The position numbers were made by a program, and so were the translations under genes. This document shows, in pieces, positions 1-6,401 of a stretch of 11,744 nucleotides of DNA; positions within the stretch are counted from its first letter, which is position 1; every line of letters starts with the position of its first letter. The stretch comes from Candidatus Heimdallarchaeota archaeon. GTDB taxonomy: Archaea > Asgardarchaeota > Heimdallarchaeia > Heimdallarchaeales > Heimdallarchaeaceae. Below the pieces are notes generated by a model. The model ran no database searches, was not told the DNA's origin, and worked only from the letters and a program-made list of their open reading frames with translations. The stretch is from NCBI GenBank assembly GCA_016839985.1, contig JAEOTG010000081.1, forward strand, positions 1-11,744, read 5' to 3'.

Positions 1-1098
1 AACAAACCTTTCTAATGTAATTTTTCCAGAAGCAACACCTTTCGAATATAACATTGGCAGCATAACTTGAAGTTCATTTATCCCTGGAACCAATTTACTA
101 ATATTGAGCTCGGGATTCAATTTTTGTTCTCTAGTATGAGGAGCATGATCAGTGGCAATTGTATTGATTGAACCTTTTTTCACTCCTTCCCAGAGTGCTT
201 CTACATCCGATTTTTCTCTTAGTGGTGGTTGAACAACATAAAGTGCTCCTTCTGGTTCAAGATATTTTTCTCGAGTTAAGTAGAGGAAAATTGGTCTTCC
301 TTCAACAAATACTGGAATATTTTTAGCTTGAGCGTTTTCACAAATTTCGAGAGCTTGCTTTGAAGAAAGATGAACAATATAAATTGGTGCTCCTGTTGAT
401 TTGGAAATATCAATCGCTTTTTGTGTAGCAACAGATTCTGATTTCACAGGTCTACTATCTGCATAGTACTTTAGTGACTCCTTCCCATCTTTAATCATTT
501 TTTCACGCGTTTTTCGAAGTATTTCATTATCCTCACAGTGTATCATAGAAAGCATTTTATTTTCCTTTGCAGCTTGAATTGCTTTTATGTACAGTTCCTC
601 TTTAGTATCATAATCATCGGTAACCATGAAAATTTTAATAGTATTGCAACCCTTTTCCATCAATTTGGGTATATCTAGAATTGTTTCATCTGTTGGAGAG
701 AATATAACTGGGTGTATAAAGAAGTCAGCAATTGCATGTTTAGTAATTGATTTTGTTTCCCTTTCAATAGTTCCTAGTGGGATTTCATTTCTATCAGGTA
801 CTGAAATACAACCAAGAGTAGTTATTCCTCCAGCAATTGCTGCTTTTGATCCACTCTCAAAATCATCAGACCATCGGAATTCCTCAGAAACATAATCGGG
901 GAGTGAAAGGTGAACATGTGGATCTATCCCTCCTGGCAAAATCACTAAATTATCTGCATTAATCTCATTTACTGATTTAGAAGTAACTTCTAATTCTAAT
1001 CCAATCTCATTGATTTTTTCATCAATGATTCGAATATCTGCTTTGATCCGTCCAGTTTCAGTAAATATCTCCCCATCACGGATGATTATTTCACTCAT
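1..1098 (-). CDS. Cyclic amidohydrolase, dihydropyrimidinase/hydantoinase type (3' end cut off)
   Basis: The first 366 codons of a metal-dependent amidohydrolase; the C-terminus lies beyond the left edge, and about 90-100 residues are probably missing compared with the usual 450-480. Family enzymes open cyclic amide rings (dihydropyrimidines, hydantoins, allantoin, dihydroorotate) in the cytoplasm with a dinuclear metal centre. All metal-site residues are visible and spaced as in D-hydantoinase: H61 and H63 in GGIDPHVHL, K155 (the lysine that becomes carboxylated) in TIKIFM, H187 in IHCED, H243 in IVHLSS and D317 in TDHAPH. The substrate-contacting Tyr usually five residues after the lysine is Thr here (T160), so the exact substrate is open; allantoinase-like or dihydroorotase-like activity is possible. 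The ATG at 1098 starts the usual short N-terminal beta-strand region directly, which supports this start. It stands alone on the minus strand, with a good TATA-like box about 80 nt upstream. Confidence 0.9.
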   Translation of the reverse strand, partial: MSEIIIRDGEIFTETGRIKADIRIIDEKINEIGLELEVTSKSVNEINADNLVILPGGIDPHVHLSLPDYVSEEFRWSDDFESGSKAAIAGGITTLGCISVPDRNEIPLGTIERETKSITKHAIADFFIHPVIFSPTDETILDIPKLMEKGCNTIKIFMVTDDYDTKEELYIKAIQAAKENKMLSMIHCEDNEILRKTREKMIKDGKESLKYYADSRPVKSESVATQKAIDISKSTGAPIYIVHLSSKQALEICENAQAKNIPVFVEGRPIFLYLTREKYLEPEGALYVVQPPLREKSDVEALWEGVKKGSINTIATDHAPHTREQKLNPELNISKLVPGINELQVMLPMLYSKGVASGKITLERFV

Positions 1099-1115
1099 AT
1101 AAATCCACTAATTTC

Positions 1116-1154
1116 ATAATAGGATTTAGACTATTAAACAAATTCCCCTATTAT
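1116..1154. repeat. 8-bp inverted repeat in the amidohydrolase leader
   Basis: Perfect arms ATAATAGG (1116-1123) and CCTATTAT (1147-1154) are separated by 23 nt, between the TATA-like box at 1179-1188 and the start codon at 1098. It could be an operator or a weak leader hairpin; chance is also possible in AT-rich DNA. Confidence 0.3.
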
Positions 1155-1178
1155 CCTGCAAAAAATTTCGGAATCTCC

Positions 1179-1188
1179 AAATATAAAA
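1179..1188 (-). promoter_or_regulatory. TATA-like box upstream of the amidohydrolase gene
   Basis: On the minus strand this reads TTTTATATTT, a good archaeal TATA-box match. It would place the transcription start near 1156, giving a leader of about 58 nt before the ATG at 1098. A weaker alternative, TTTAATAG around 1131-1138, would give a nearly leaderless message. Confidence 0.4.
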
Positions 1189-1221
1189 GATCAACCATCA
1201 CATGAATAATAAATAGAAAAA

Positions 1222-1425
1222 CTAGTATTTTTGTAAGAAGTTTCTTAACCTCTCTCTGAAAGTTTCCTTTCTTATTATATCATTTGCATTTTCTATAGGT
1301 TTACTTCGTTTTATCTCTTTTTCTTTCTCTTTTGAATGAGTTCGATAATAGATTTTGAATACTATAAAAATAATTACTGCAAGGAAAAAGGGAAGGACGA
1401 TTAAGAATATGACCCATCCGTTCAT
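1222..1425 (-). CDS. Small single-span membrane protein, unknown function
   Basis: A 67-residue protein that I do not recognise. Residues about 4-26 are a continuous hydrophobic stretch (VIFLIVLPFFLAVIIFIVFK), a membrane segment. It is followed by a strongly charged tail rich in Lys, Arg and Glu (residues 30-67). The basic tail next to the span predicts N-terminus outside and C-terminus in the cytoplasm. A TATA-like box sits 25-33 nt before the ATG, as expected for a leaderless archaeal transcript, and supports this as a real gene rather than a chance frame. It lies between, but well separated from, two same-strand genes, so it probably has its own transcript. Nothing in the neighbourhood points to a partner. 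Confidence 0.6.
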   Translation of the reverse strand: MNGWVIFLIVLPFFLAVIIFIVFKIYYRTHSKEKEKEIKRSKPIENANDIIRKETFRERLRNFLQKY

Positions 1426-1449
1426 TTCAACGAAGTTTTTGTTTCCAAA

Positions 1450-1458
1450 GATATAAGC
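1450..1458 (-). promoter_or_regulatory. TATA-like box for the small membrane protein gene
   Basis: The minus strand reads AGCTTATATCTTT around this position. The TATA core lies 25-33 nt before the ATG at 1425, so transcription would begin at or very near the start codon. Confidence 0.45.
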
Positions 1459-1512
1459 TTTAGGATTCAGATGTACAACTGTTAATTTCTTTATACTACT
1501 AGAAGTAAGTTA

Positions 1513-1887
1513 TTATTTAATACCTAATTTTTTCCTTTCTTCTTCTGTATCTTCATAAATTCTCCATTCTGCAACTAGATTATCTCTTATCTTAGCTGTC
1601 CAGATTGCTGAACCATCTAATGGTTCATGAGAACAAACAGAATAACCTAACAAAATAACGAAATTATCTTGGTTTTCTACTCTTGTAAAGATGTTTCGAT
1701 AGTCCGGAAATTCCGAGAAAAATTCTTCCCAGCATTTAAGCATGAATTCTCTTCCATCATGTACCTTACCAGGTATATCAATGAAAATGTGATCTTCTGT
1801 CATTAATTTTTCGCAACCCTTTACACTTCGAGCATTAATCTGCTCATTATAAAGAAGAGCAATAATTTTTGGATCTCTTTCACTCAT
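1513..1887 (-). CDS. SnoaL/NTF2-like fold protein
   Basis: A 124-residue protein with the pattern of the SnoaL-like branch of the NTF2 superfamily: an N-terminal helix with a conserved-looking LYNEQINARSV segment, then EDHIFIDIPGKVHDGREF, a FP-DYR turn, and C-terminal beta-strands ending in AEWRIYEDT. These small alpha+beta-cone proteins include polyketide cyclases, ketosteroid isomerase-like enzymes and many uncharacterised proteins, so the reaction cannot be named. The length (about 120-140) is normal. It runs divergently from the ABC exporter operon, with a 112-nt shared intergenic region. The ATG at 1887 has no clear ribosome-binding site but a weak TATA-like element 24-30 nt upstream, which suits leaderless expression. 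The fold is assigned by sequence pattern only. Confidence 0.7.
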   Translation of the reverse strand: MSERDPKIIALLYNEQINARSVKGCEKLMTEDHIFIDIPGKVHDGREFMLKCWEEFFSEFPDYRNIFTRVENQDNFVILLGYSVCSHEPLDGSAIWTAKIRDNLVAEWRIYEDTEEERKKLGIK

Positions 1888-1910
1888 ACTATAATTAGTA
1901 CACGTTTTTG

Positions 1911-1917
1911 CTAAAAT
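1911..1917 (-). promoter_or_regulatory. Weak TATA-like element for the SnoaL-like gene
   Basis: The minus strand reads ATTTTAG 24-30 nt before the ATG at 1887. The distance is right for a leaderless archaeal transcript but the match to a TATA box is poor. Confidence 0.25.
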
Positions 1918-1931
1918 GTTTTTTGTATTTT

Positions 1932-1956
1932 GAAGTGTTTACAATGACAAAACTTC
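1932..1956. promoter_or_regulatory. Imperfect palindrome in the divergent promoter region (possible operator)
   Basis: Arms GAAGTGTTT and AAAACTTC, imperfect by one base, flank a short centre between the SnoaL-like gene and the ABC operon, directly upstream of the exporter's TATA box. The position would let a regulator control either or both genes. Only weakly supported. Confidence 0.25.
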
Positions 1957-1967
1957 TTTTCATTTCA

Positions 1968-1977
1968 TTTATAAATA
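1968..1977 (+). promoter_or_regulatory. TATA box of the ABC exporter operon
   Basis: TTTATAAATA is centred about 28 nt before the ATG at 2000. This is a textbook archaeal TATA position and implies that transcription starts at or next to the start codon, giving a leaderless message. Confidence 0.6.
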
Positions 1978-1999
1978 CGTAGTTCTCTTAATACATAGA

Positions 2000-3001
2000 A
2001 TGGATTTAGTTATTGAATGTAAAAATTTAACAAAAAAATTTGAAAACTTTACAGCTGTGAGAAAGGTTTCCTTTTCTGTTGAAAAGGGAGAATTGTTCAC
2101 TCTTTTAGGACCTAATGGAGCAGGTAAAACAACGATAGTTAAACTCCTTACTGGACAATTAAGAGCGACATCTGGTAGTGCTAAAGTTCTTGATGTTAAT
2201 ATTAACGATATTCTCAAAAGTGACAAAAAATATCTGCTAAGCTATGTTCCTCAAGAACAATTAATTTGGGAGGATTTGACGGTACTTGAAAATATTACAT
2301 TAATGGGAAAGCTATATGGATTGAAAAAACAGGAATTAGATAAAAAAATACCAAAATTAATCTCAGATTTTGGCTTAGCTGGGCATGAGAAAAAACGAGC
2401 GGAAAAACTTTCTGGTGGAATGAAAAGAAAACTTAGTATAGCTATGGCTTTGATGAACGATCCCTTGCTTTTATTTCTCGATGAGCCTACTACAGGCCTT
2501 GATGTTCATGCTCGAACTCTACTCATGGAAGACTTAAAACGACTCAAAGCTGCAGGTACAACAATTGTACTTACTACTCATCTAATGGAAGAAGCTGAAG
2601 CACTTTCATCTCGTGTTTTAATCCTCAGTCAAGGAAAAATAGTATCAATAGGTTCTATTGAAGATTTAATAGCTGAACATGTGGGAGAGAAAGTACTACA
2701 AGTTGGTTTAACAAAAGATTCTGATGAATTTGAGGTTTATCTAAAGACAAAGCGTAAAACAGATTCTGATTTAGATTATGTAAGAATCAAGGATACATTC
2801 TTTATTAAAAGTGGTATTCTGACAGAGCTTATGGATGATATTATGAAAAATGAATCGTTAATGGAAGACATTATGGAGATTAATATAAAACGTGGAGGAT
2901 TGAAAGAGACTTTTCTCTTCATGACAAGAGAGCTTTATGATGATGTGGTTCTAAGTAGTGAAGAAACTCCAGAAACTATTAAGGAGGGTGAGGGAGAATG
3001 A
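2000..3001 (+). CDS. ABC transporter ATP-binding protein (drug/antibiotic-exporter type)
   Basis: A 333-residue cytoplasmic ATPase that powers the permease encoded next. All nucleotide-binding motifs are intact: Walker A GPNGAGKTT (residues 37-45), Q-loop Q85, signature LSGGM (137-141), Walker B LLLFLDEP with D161 and catalytic E162, D-loop GLD (166-168) and H-loop H194. Residues beyond about 230 form an extra C-terminal region, common in DrrA/CcmA-like exporter ATPases. It is the first gene of a two-gene operon with its own TATA box and an apparently leaderless start. Its stop codon overlaps the permease start by 4 nt (ATGA), showing translational coupling. The family exports drugs, lipids or antibiotics, or acts on membrane components; the substrate cannot be read from the sequence. 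Confidence 0.95.
   Translation: MDLVIECKNLTKKFENFTAVRKVSFSVEKGELFTLLGPNGAGKTTIVKLLTGQLRATSGSAKVLDVNINDILKSDKKYLLSYVPQEQLIWEDLTVLENITLMGKLYGLKKQELDKKIPKLISDFGLAGHEKKRAEKLSGGMKRKLSIAMALMNDPLLLFLDEPTTGLDVHARTLLMEDLKRLKAAGTTIVLTTHLMEEAEALSSRVLILSQGKIVSIGSIEDLIAEHVGEKVLQVGLTKDSDEFEVYLKTKRKTDSDLDYVRIKDTFFIKSGILTELMDDIMKNESLMEDIMEINIKRGGLKETFLFMTRELYDDVVLSSEETPETIKEGEGE
2983..2991 (+). promoter_or_regulatory. Strong Shine-Dalgarno for the ABC permease
   Basis: GGAGGGTGA lies 6 nt before the ATG at 2998, inside the last codons of the ATPase gene. It fixes the permease start and, with the ATGA overlap, indicates coupled translation. The lead gene of the operon has no such site. Confidence 0.7.
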
Positions 3002-4404
3002 TAGTTATAGATTTAGCATTTACTAGAATAAAACAAGTTCTCAGATCTAAGGAATTCTATTTTTATGTAATAGGTCTTCCTCTTTTCTTTCTAATTTTAT
3101 TAGGATTTCTTAGCAAAGGATGGGCTCCAACAACTCAAACCATTGATATTGGTTACTATACTTCAGATTTTCCTATAATAGATCCAATAACAGGTGAATC
3201 TCTCAATATGGAAGAAGAATTCTTTAAATTACTTGTGGCTCATGAAACTGATGTAGATCTCAAAACATTTTCAATTTCAAATCATACAGATTTAGAAATT
3301 ATGGATAAAAATATACAAGATCTAATTATCCAAGGAGGTATAGAAATACCTGGAGATTTTTCTCTTCAAGCTAGCAATGTTACAAGATTTTATTCAGCTT
3401 TGATGATTACTCAACTACTTATTGAATCATTTGATTTATATCCAGCTGAATTTTCTGGTATAAATGCGTCTTTAGCAGATATAGCTCCTTATATTGAAAG
3501 TTCTGCTGAATTGGTTGTTAAATTCCATGGTGATGTTACATTACAGACAGCTATGCAAGCTTACACAAGTACTTGGCAAATATTAAGTGAATTTCTTGTT
3601 GATTATACCATTGTTCATGCTAATTCAATTTGGTCGGAACTCAAATCAACTCATGGTTTGACTTTCGATTTGAACATAACTAGTCAATCATCTGATAGTA
3701 CAATTACAACTGAAGTTCAGCTTATCAGTGCAGGGACTGGGGATGTAATTGAGGATTTTCAAGGTGAATTCTTTTCACGATTACTTCCAGGACAGATAAT
3801 TCAAATGATAATAATGTCTTCAATTAGTGCAATTTGGGTCTTAGATCAAGAAATCAGATCTGGTTTATTAAAGAGAATGAAGCTCACAAAACTTACTTCA
3901 ATACAATATTTTGGTAGTGTTCTTTTAGCTTGGTCAATAATTGCTCTTTTACAAGGAATTTTCATTCTAATACTTTCAGCAATTTTAGGTTTCTTTAGTT
4001 TTGCAATAAATCCACTTGCTTGGTTAATGATGTTAGTAGCAATGGTGATGCTTGGACTAATTGCTGCAACACTAGCTCTGCTACTTGGGTCTTTTATGGA
4101 GGGTAGAGTGGCAACTCCAATACTAGTACTTTTTGGAAGTACAATCCAAATGTTTGTTGCGGAATATTATATAGAAGTTCAAACAGCTTTTACATTTGCA
4201 GGAAAGAATTTCAGTGTATTGGATTTTATTTTCTTGAGACCTGCTTTCCTTATTATGAAAAATAGTATGGGACTTGAATCAGCAGCTGATGTAACATATA
4301 TGCTCTTTGATTTACTTGTGTTGTTCTTGTGGTTTGTCCTATTCTTTGCAATAGGAGCTACATTGTTTAACAAATTCAAACTAAGGTATGCAGAAAAAGA
4401 ATAA
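2998..4404 (+). CDS. ABC-2 type exporter permease with large extracytoplasmic domain
   Basis: A 468-residue membrane partner of the preceding ATPase. The layout is that of the ABC2_membrane_3 / YhgE-like group. It has a short cytoplasmic start with an amphipathic stretch (residues 5-18), a first membrane span about 20-38 and a long polar domain about 42-255 predicted outside the membrane. Five or so further spans follow between about 262 and 460 (among them SAIWVL, LAWSIIALLQGIFILIL, MMLVAMVMLGLIAATLALLLG, ILVLFGSTIQMFV and LFDLLVLFLWFVLFFAIGA). The charged loop ending near 300 (LDQEIRSGLLKRMKLT) matches the cytoplasmic coupling region usual before the second span. The C-terminus is short and basic/acidic. 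The start is set by the strong ribosome-binding site and the ATGA overlap. The substrate is unknown. Confidence 0.9.
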   Translation: MIVIDLAFTRIKQVLRSKEFYFYVIGLPLFFLILLGFLSKGWAPTTQTIDIGYYTSDFPIIDPITGESLNMEEEFFKLLVAHETDVDLKTFSISNHTDLEIMDKNIQDLIIQGGIEIPGDFSLQASNVTRFYSALMITQLLIESFDLYPAEFSGINASLADIAPYIESSAELVVKFHGDVTLQTAMQAYTSTWQILSEFLVDYTIVHANSIWSELKSTHGLTFDLNITSQSSDSTITTEVQLISAGTGDVIEDFQGEFFSRLLPGQIIQMIIMSSISAIWVLDQEIRSGLLKRMKLTKLTSIQYFGSVLLAWSIIALLQGIFILILSAILGFFSFAINPLAWLMMLVAMVMLGLIAATLALLLGSFMEGRVATPILVLFGSTIQMFVAEYYIEVQTAFTFAGKNFSVLDFIFLRPAFLIMKNSMGLESAADVTYMLFDLLVLFLWFVLFFAIGATLFNKFKLRYAEKE

Positions 4405-4411
4405 GTAATTC

Positions 4412-5101
4412 CTACTTCTTTTCCTTTTTTTCCAAAAGTTTCTTCAAAACTTTGCTACTTACTATACCACCATGAGAAAGATGAAGTGTTTTGGCACCTT
4501 CTTCCAAAATACGTTTCCAGCTTTTCTTGACTTCATCTAAATTCTCAGCAATTATTGGTAATCCTGCTTTAAAATTCATAGGAAATCCCATAGCAATATC
4601 TCCAATAAACGCATTACCTTGTTCATCAATTAAAGAAATTGATCCCTTTGTATGTCCTGGTGTGTGAATTATCTTAGCTTTTATTCCAAAATCTTGAAGA
4701 GAATAATTATCTTCAACAACAATATCGGGTTCTACTGCATCATATCGATGGGATTTTTCAGGCATAAAGGAGGAAATCTTTTCATAGAATTTTGATATAG
4801 GTTTAGCAGGATGACTCTTACCTTTTATCAAAAATTCTTTTTCTTCTTGATGAACTAGAACTTTAGCATGTGTGATTTCTTGAATAGATTTTAGACTTCC
4901 TACGTGGTCTCCATGAACATGTGTAATAACTATCAATTTTATCTCCATAGGATTGATTCTATTCTTTTTCAAGAATCGAAGTAGCTTCTTCTCTTTCTTC
5001 TTTAATCCTGCATCAACTAGAATGTAACCTTTCTCACCTTCGATTAAAAAGCTACTTGCAACACCTAATCTTATTTTCATTATTTCTTTCATACTTCTCA
5101 T
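4412..5101 (-). CDS. Metallo-beta-lactamase-fold hydrolase (glyoxalase II/lactonase-like)
   Basis: A soluble hydrolase of about 229 residues with a dinuclear metal site. Counting from the ATG at 5101: motif THVHGDH (H61, H63, D65, H66), H146 and H150 in HTPGHTKGS, D168 in IGDIAMG and H210 in LSHGG. This is the full ligand set of the glyoxalase II / lactonase / phosphodiesterase-like branch, whose substrates are thioesters, lactones or phosphodiesters; this member's substrate is unknown. The same frame opens at a TTG at 5116 inside the upstream gene. I prefer ATG 5101, though ATG 5092 or 5080 are also possible because the fold begins right after 5080 (MKIRLG). It follows the histidine phosphatase by only 4 nt, so the two are probably co-transcribed. 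The tail is lysine-rich (KKLLEKKEKK). Confidence 0.88.
   Translation of the reverse strand: MRSMKEIMKIRLGVASSFLIEGEKGYILVDAGLKKKEKKLLRFLKKNRINPMEIKLIVITHVHGDHVGSLKSIQEITHAKVLVHQEEKEFLIKGKSHPAKPISKFYEKISSFMPEKSHRYDAVEPDIVVEDNYSLQDFGIKAKIIHTPGHTKGSISLIDEQGNAFIGDIAMGFPMNFKAGLPIIAENLDEVKKSWKRILEEGAKTLHLSHGGIVSSKVLKKLLEKKEKK
4421..4431 (+). terminator. T-tract terminator of the ABC operon
   Basis: Downstream of the permease stop the plus strand is pyrimidine-rich, with a run of seven T at 4425-4431, which suits archaeal oligo-T termination. The run lies inside the lysine-rich tail of the convergent hydrolase gene. Confidence 0.4.
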
Positions 5102-5105
5102 CGTT

Positions 5106-5672
5106 TTAGTTAACAATATCTTTTATTACTTTCTTATTCTTAATTATTCCCCAACCACAAAATTCCATTCTTCTCCATCTCTCGAAATATTCTTCTTTCT
5201 TTACATCAAGCAGATATCCAAAGTATAATGATAAAATTATACCATGACTTACAACAAGAATTTTCATATTTGTATACTTTTTATCTATCAGGTCTGTAGC
5301 TCTTTTTATTCGATTTAATGCACTTCCTGCTGTTTCCCATTTTTTAATCTCTGAACAACCTTCCTCAAAAATCAGTCTAACTTGTTTCTCATATTCACTC
5401 TTACCAGCAATATATCCTCCTTCCCTTCTCAACTCATTAAAATCAGAATAAGTGATTATCTTTTTTTCTAATCTTTCTGCTATAAAAGCTGCTGTTTGAA
5501 TTGCTTTTTTTTCTTCTGATGAAATAATTATATCTATATCATCAAAAATTCCTGAACTTGTAATTTTAGACATTTTTTCCTTTCCATTATTTGATATCTC
5601 CCAATTATCAACTGGAGTATTTTGATCAATTATAGTTTTAGCATGTCTTAGGAAAGAGATGGAATTGTTCAT
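5106..5672 (-). CDS. Histidine phosphatase superfamily protein, copy A
   Basis: A 188-residue member of the histidine phosphatase (phosphoglycerate mutase/SixA) superfamily, which removes phosphate through a phosphohistidine intermediate. Visible: the nucleophile motif LRHAK (R9, H10), written RHA as in many SixA-like proteins rather than RHG; SSEEKKAIQTA (51-61); an acidic donor candidate E80 in FNEL; and VSHG (H143). The second conserved Arg of the usual S-x3-R-x2-QTA motif is Lys (K56), which may alter phosphate binding. It is about 40% identical without gaps to the adjacent upstream gene at 5728-6294, so the pair is a tandem duplication. There is no clear ribosome-binding site. A T/A-rich element about 22-30 nt upstream might give it a separate promoter, or it may be read through from its paralogue 55 nt away. 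Confidence 0.85.
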   Translation of the reverse strand: MNNSISFLRHAKTIIDQNTPVDNWEISNNGKEKMSKITSSGIFDDIDIIISSEEKKAIQTAAFIAERLEKKIITYSDFNELRREGGYIAGKSEYEKQVRLIFEEGCSEIKKWETAGSALNRIKRATDLIDKKYTNMKILVVSHGIILSLYFGYLLDVKKEEYFERWRRMEFCGWGIIKNKKVIKDIVN

Positions 5673-5727
5673 TATCTAAGAATAAGGTAGATAGAAAAAT
5701 AAGAATTGTGGAATAAAATACCTGTTT

Positions 5728-6294
5728 TTACAAAACTATATCTCTTAAAACCTCATTATCTTTAACTTTCCCCCAAGCACAACTTTTCAAATCTTTCCAT
5801 CTTGGGAAGAGTTTACCTTGATTTTCTTTTAGTAAATAATTAAAGTAAAGAGTTAAAACAATGCCATGACTGACAATCAGAATAGTATTATGTTTATATT
5901 CTTGTTCAATTCTTTCCATAGCTAGCTGAAATCTTCTTAGAGCTTGATTTGCGGGCTCCCAATCTGAAACACTTTCAGAATAATTATCGAATACATTTTT
6001 GACTTGTTCAATGTATTCTTCAGGGTCTTCAATCAAAGTAGTACCTTTATCTATTTCATTTAATCCAGGATTTGTTAGTATTTCTTTATCAAGCCTCTCT
6101 GCAAGAAAGAATGCTGTTTGAATGCATTTTTTTTGCGATGAGGTAATGATTTTTTCTACGTTATCAAAAATGCCAGTTATTGCAACTTCTTCGATAAATT
6201 TGATGCCATCTTCAGATAAAACCCAGTTTTCAGAGTGTGCATCAGTGTCCTTTCTTACCTTTGCGTGACGCAGGAAAATGTATGTATTATGCAT
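5728..6294 (-). CDS. Histidine phosphatase superfamily protein, copy B
   Basis: A 188-residue paralogue of copy A and lead gene of the phosphatase/hydrolase group. It has LRHAK (R9, H10), TSSQKKCIQTA (51-61), E80 in LNEI and VSHG (H143). Again Lys replaces the usual second catalytic-site Arg (K56), so the change predates the duplication or is selected in both copies. The copies agree best around the active-site motifs and in the C-terminal RW...WG...DIV pattern. They differ most in residues 31-40 and 82-90, the latter next to the putative acid/base residue. Different substrates are therefore possible (phosphohistidine protein, sugar phosphate or nucleotide). A TATA-like box 29-34 nt before the ATG supports this start. 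The hdr/frd operon ends about 107 nt upstream, with T-tracts between. Confidence 0.85.
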   Translation of the reverse strand: MHNTYIFLRHAKVRKDTDAHSENWVLSEDGIKFIEEVAITGIFDNVEKIITSSQKKCIQTAFFLAERLDKEILTNPGLNEIDKGTTLIEDPEEYIEQVKNVFDNYSESVSDWEPANQALRRFQLAMERIEQEYKHNTILIVSHGIVLTLYFNYLLKENQGKLFPRWKDLKSCAWGKVKDNEVLRDIVL

Positions 6295-6322
6295 AAAATC
6301 AAGGGTAGTAAAAACCTTGAAG

Positions 6323-6328
6323 TTATAA
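6323..6328 (-). promoter_or_regulatory. TATA-like box for the phosphatase/hydrolase operon
   Basis: The minus strand reads GATTATAACTT here, 29-34 nt before the ATG at 6294, giving a start site a few bases upstream of the coding region. It lies just after the T-tracts that end the preceding operon. Confidence 0.45.
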
Positions 6329-6347
6329 TCTTTTCGGATAACAATTG

Positions 6348-6393
6348 AAAAAATCTATTAGATTAAAGAAAAAATTTGGAAAAAGAGAAAAAA
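6348..6393 (-). terminator. Multiple oligo-T terminator of the hdr/frd operon
   Basis: Four T-runs occur on the minus strand within about 46 nt of the FrdA stop codon: positions 6388-6393, 6380-6384, 6369-6374 and 6348-6353. The last directly follows a 6-bp inverted repeat (AATCTA/TAGATT, 6352-6364). Repeated oligo-T is the usual archaeal termination signal. Confidence 0.5.
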
Positions 6394-6401
6394 GGAATAG
6401 T

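Noticed and set aside
626..895. Plus-strand reading frame of about 90 codons
   Set aside because: It lies wholly inside, and antisense to, the amidohydrolase gene, whose metal-binding motifs prove the minus-strand frame.
1969..2226. Minus-strand reading frame over the start of the ABC ATPase
   Set aside because: It is the antisense shadow of the Walker A region; its apparent start region has no promoter or ribosome-binding site.
5673..5727. Possible separate promoter between the two phosphatase genes
   Set aside because: Only AT-rich stretches are present, with no convincing TATA box; the spacing also allows read-through, so it was not listed as a feature.
6352..6364. Palindrome AATCTATTAGATT as a regulator site
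   Set aside because: It is directly followed by a T-run on the minus strand just after the frdA stop, so it is better explained as part of the terminator.
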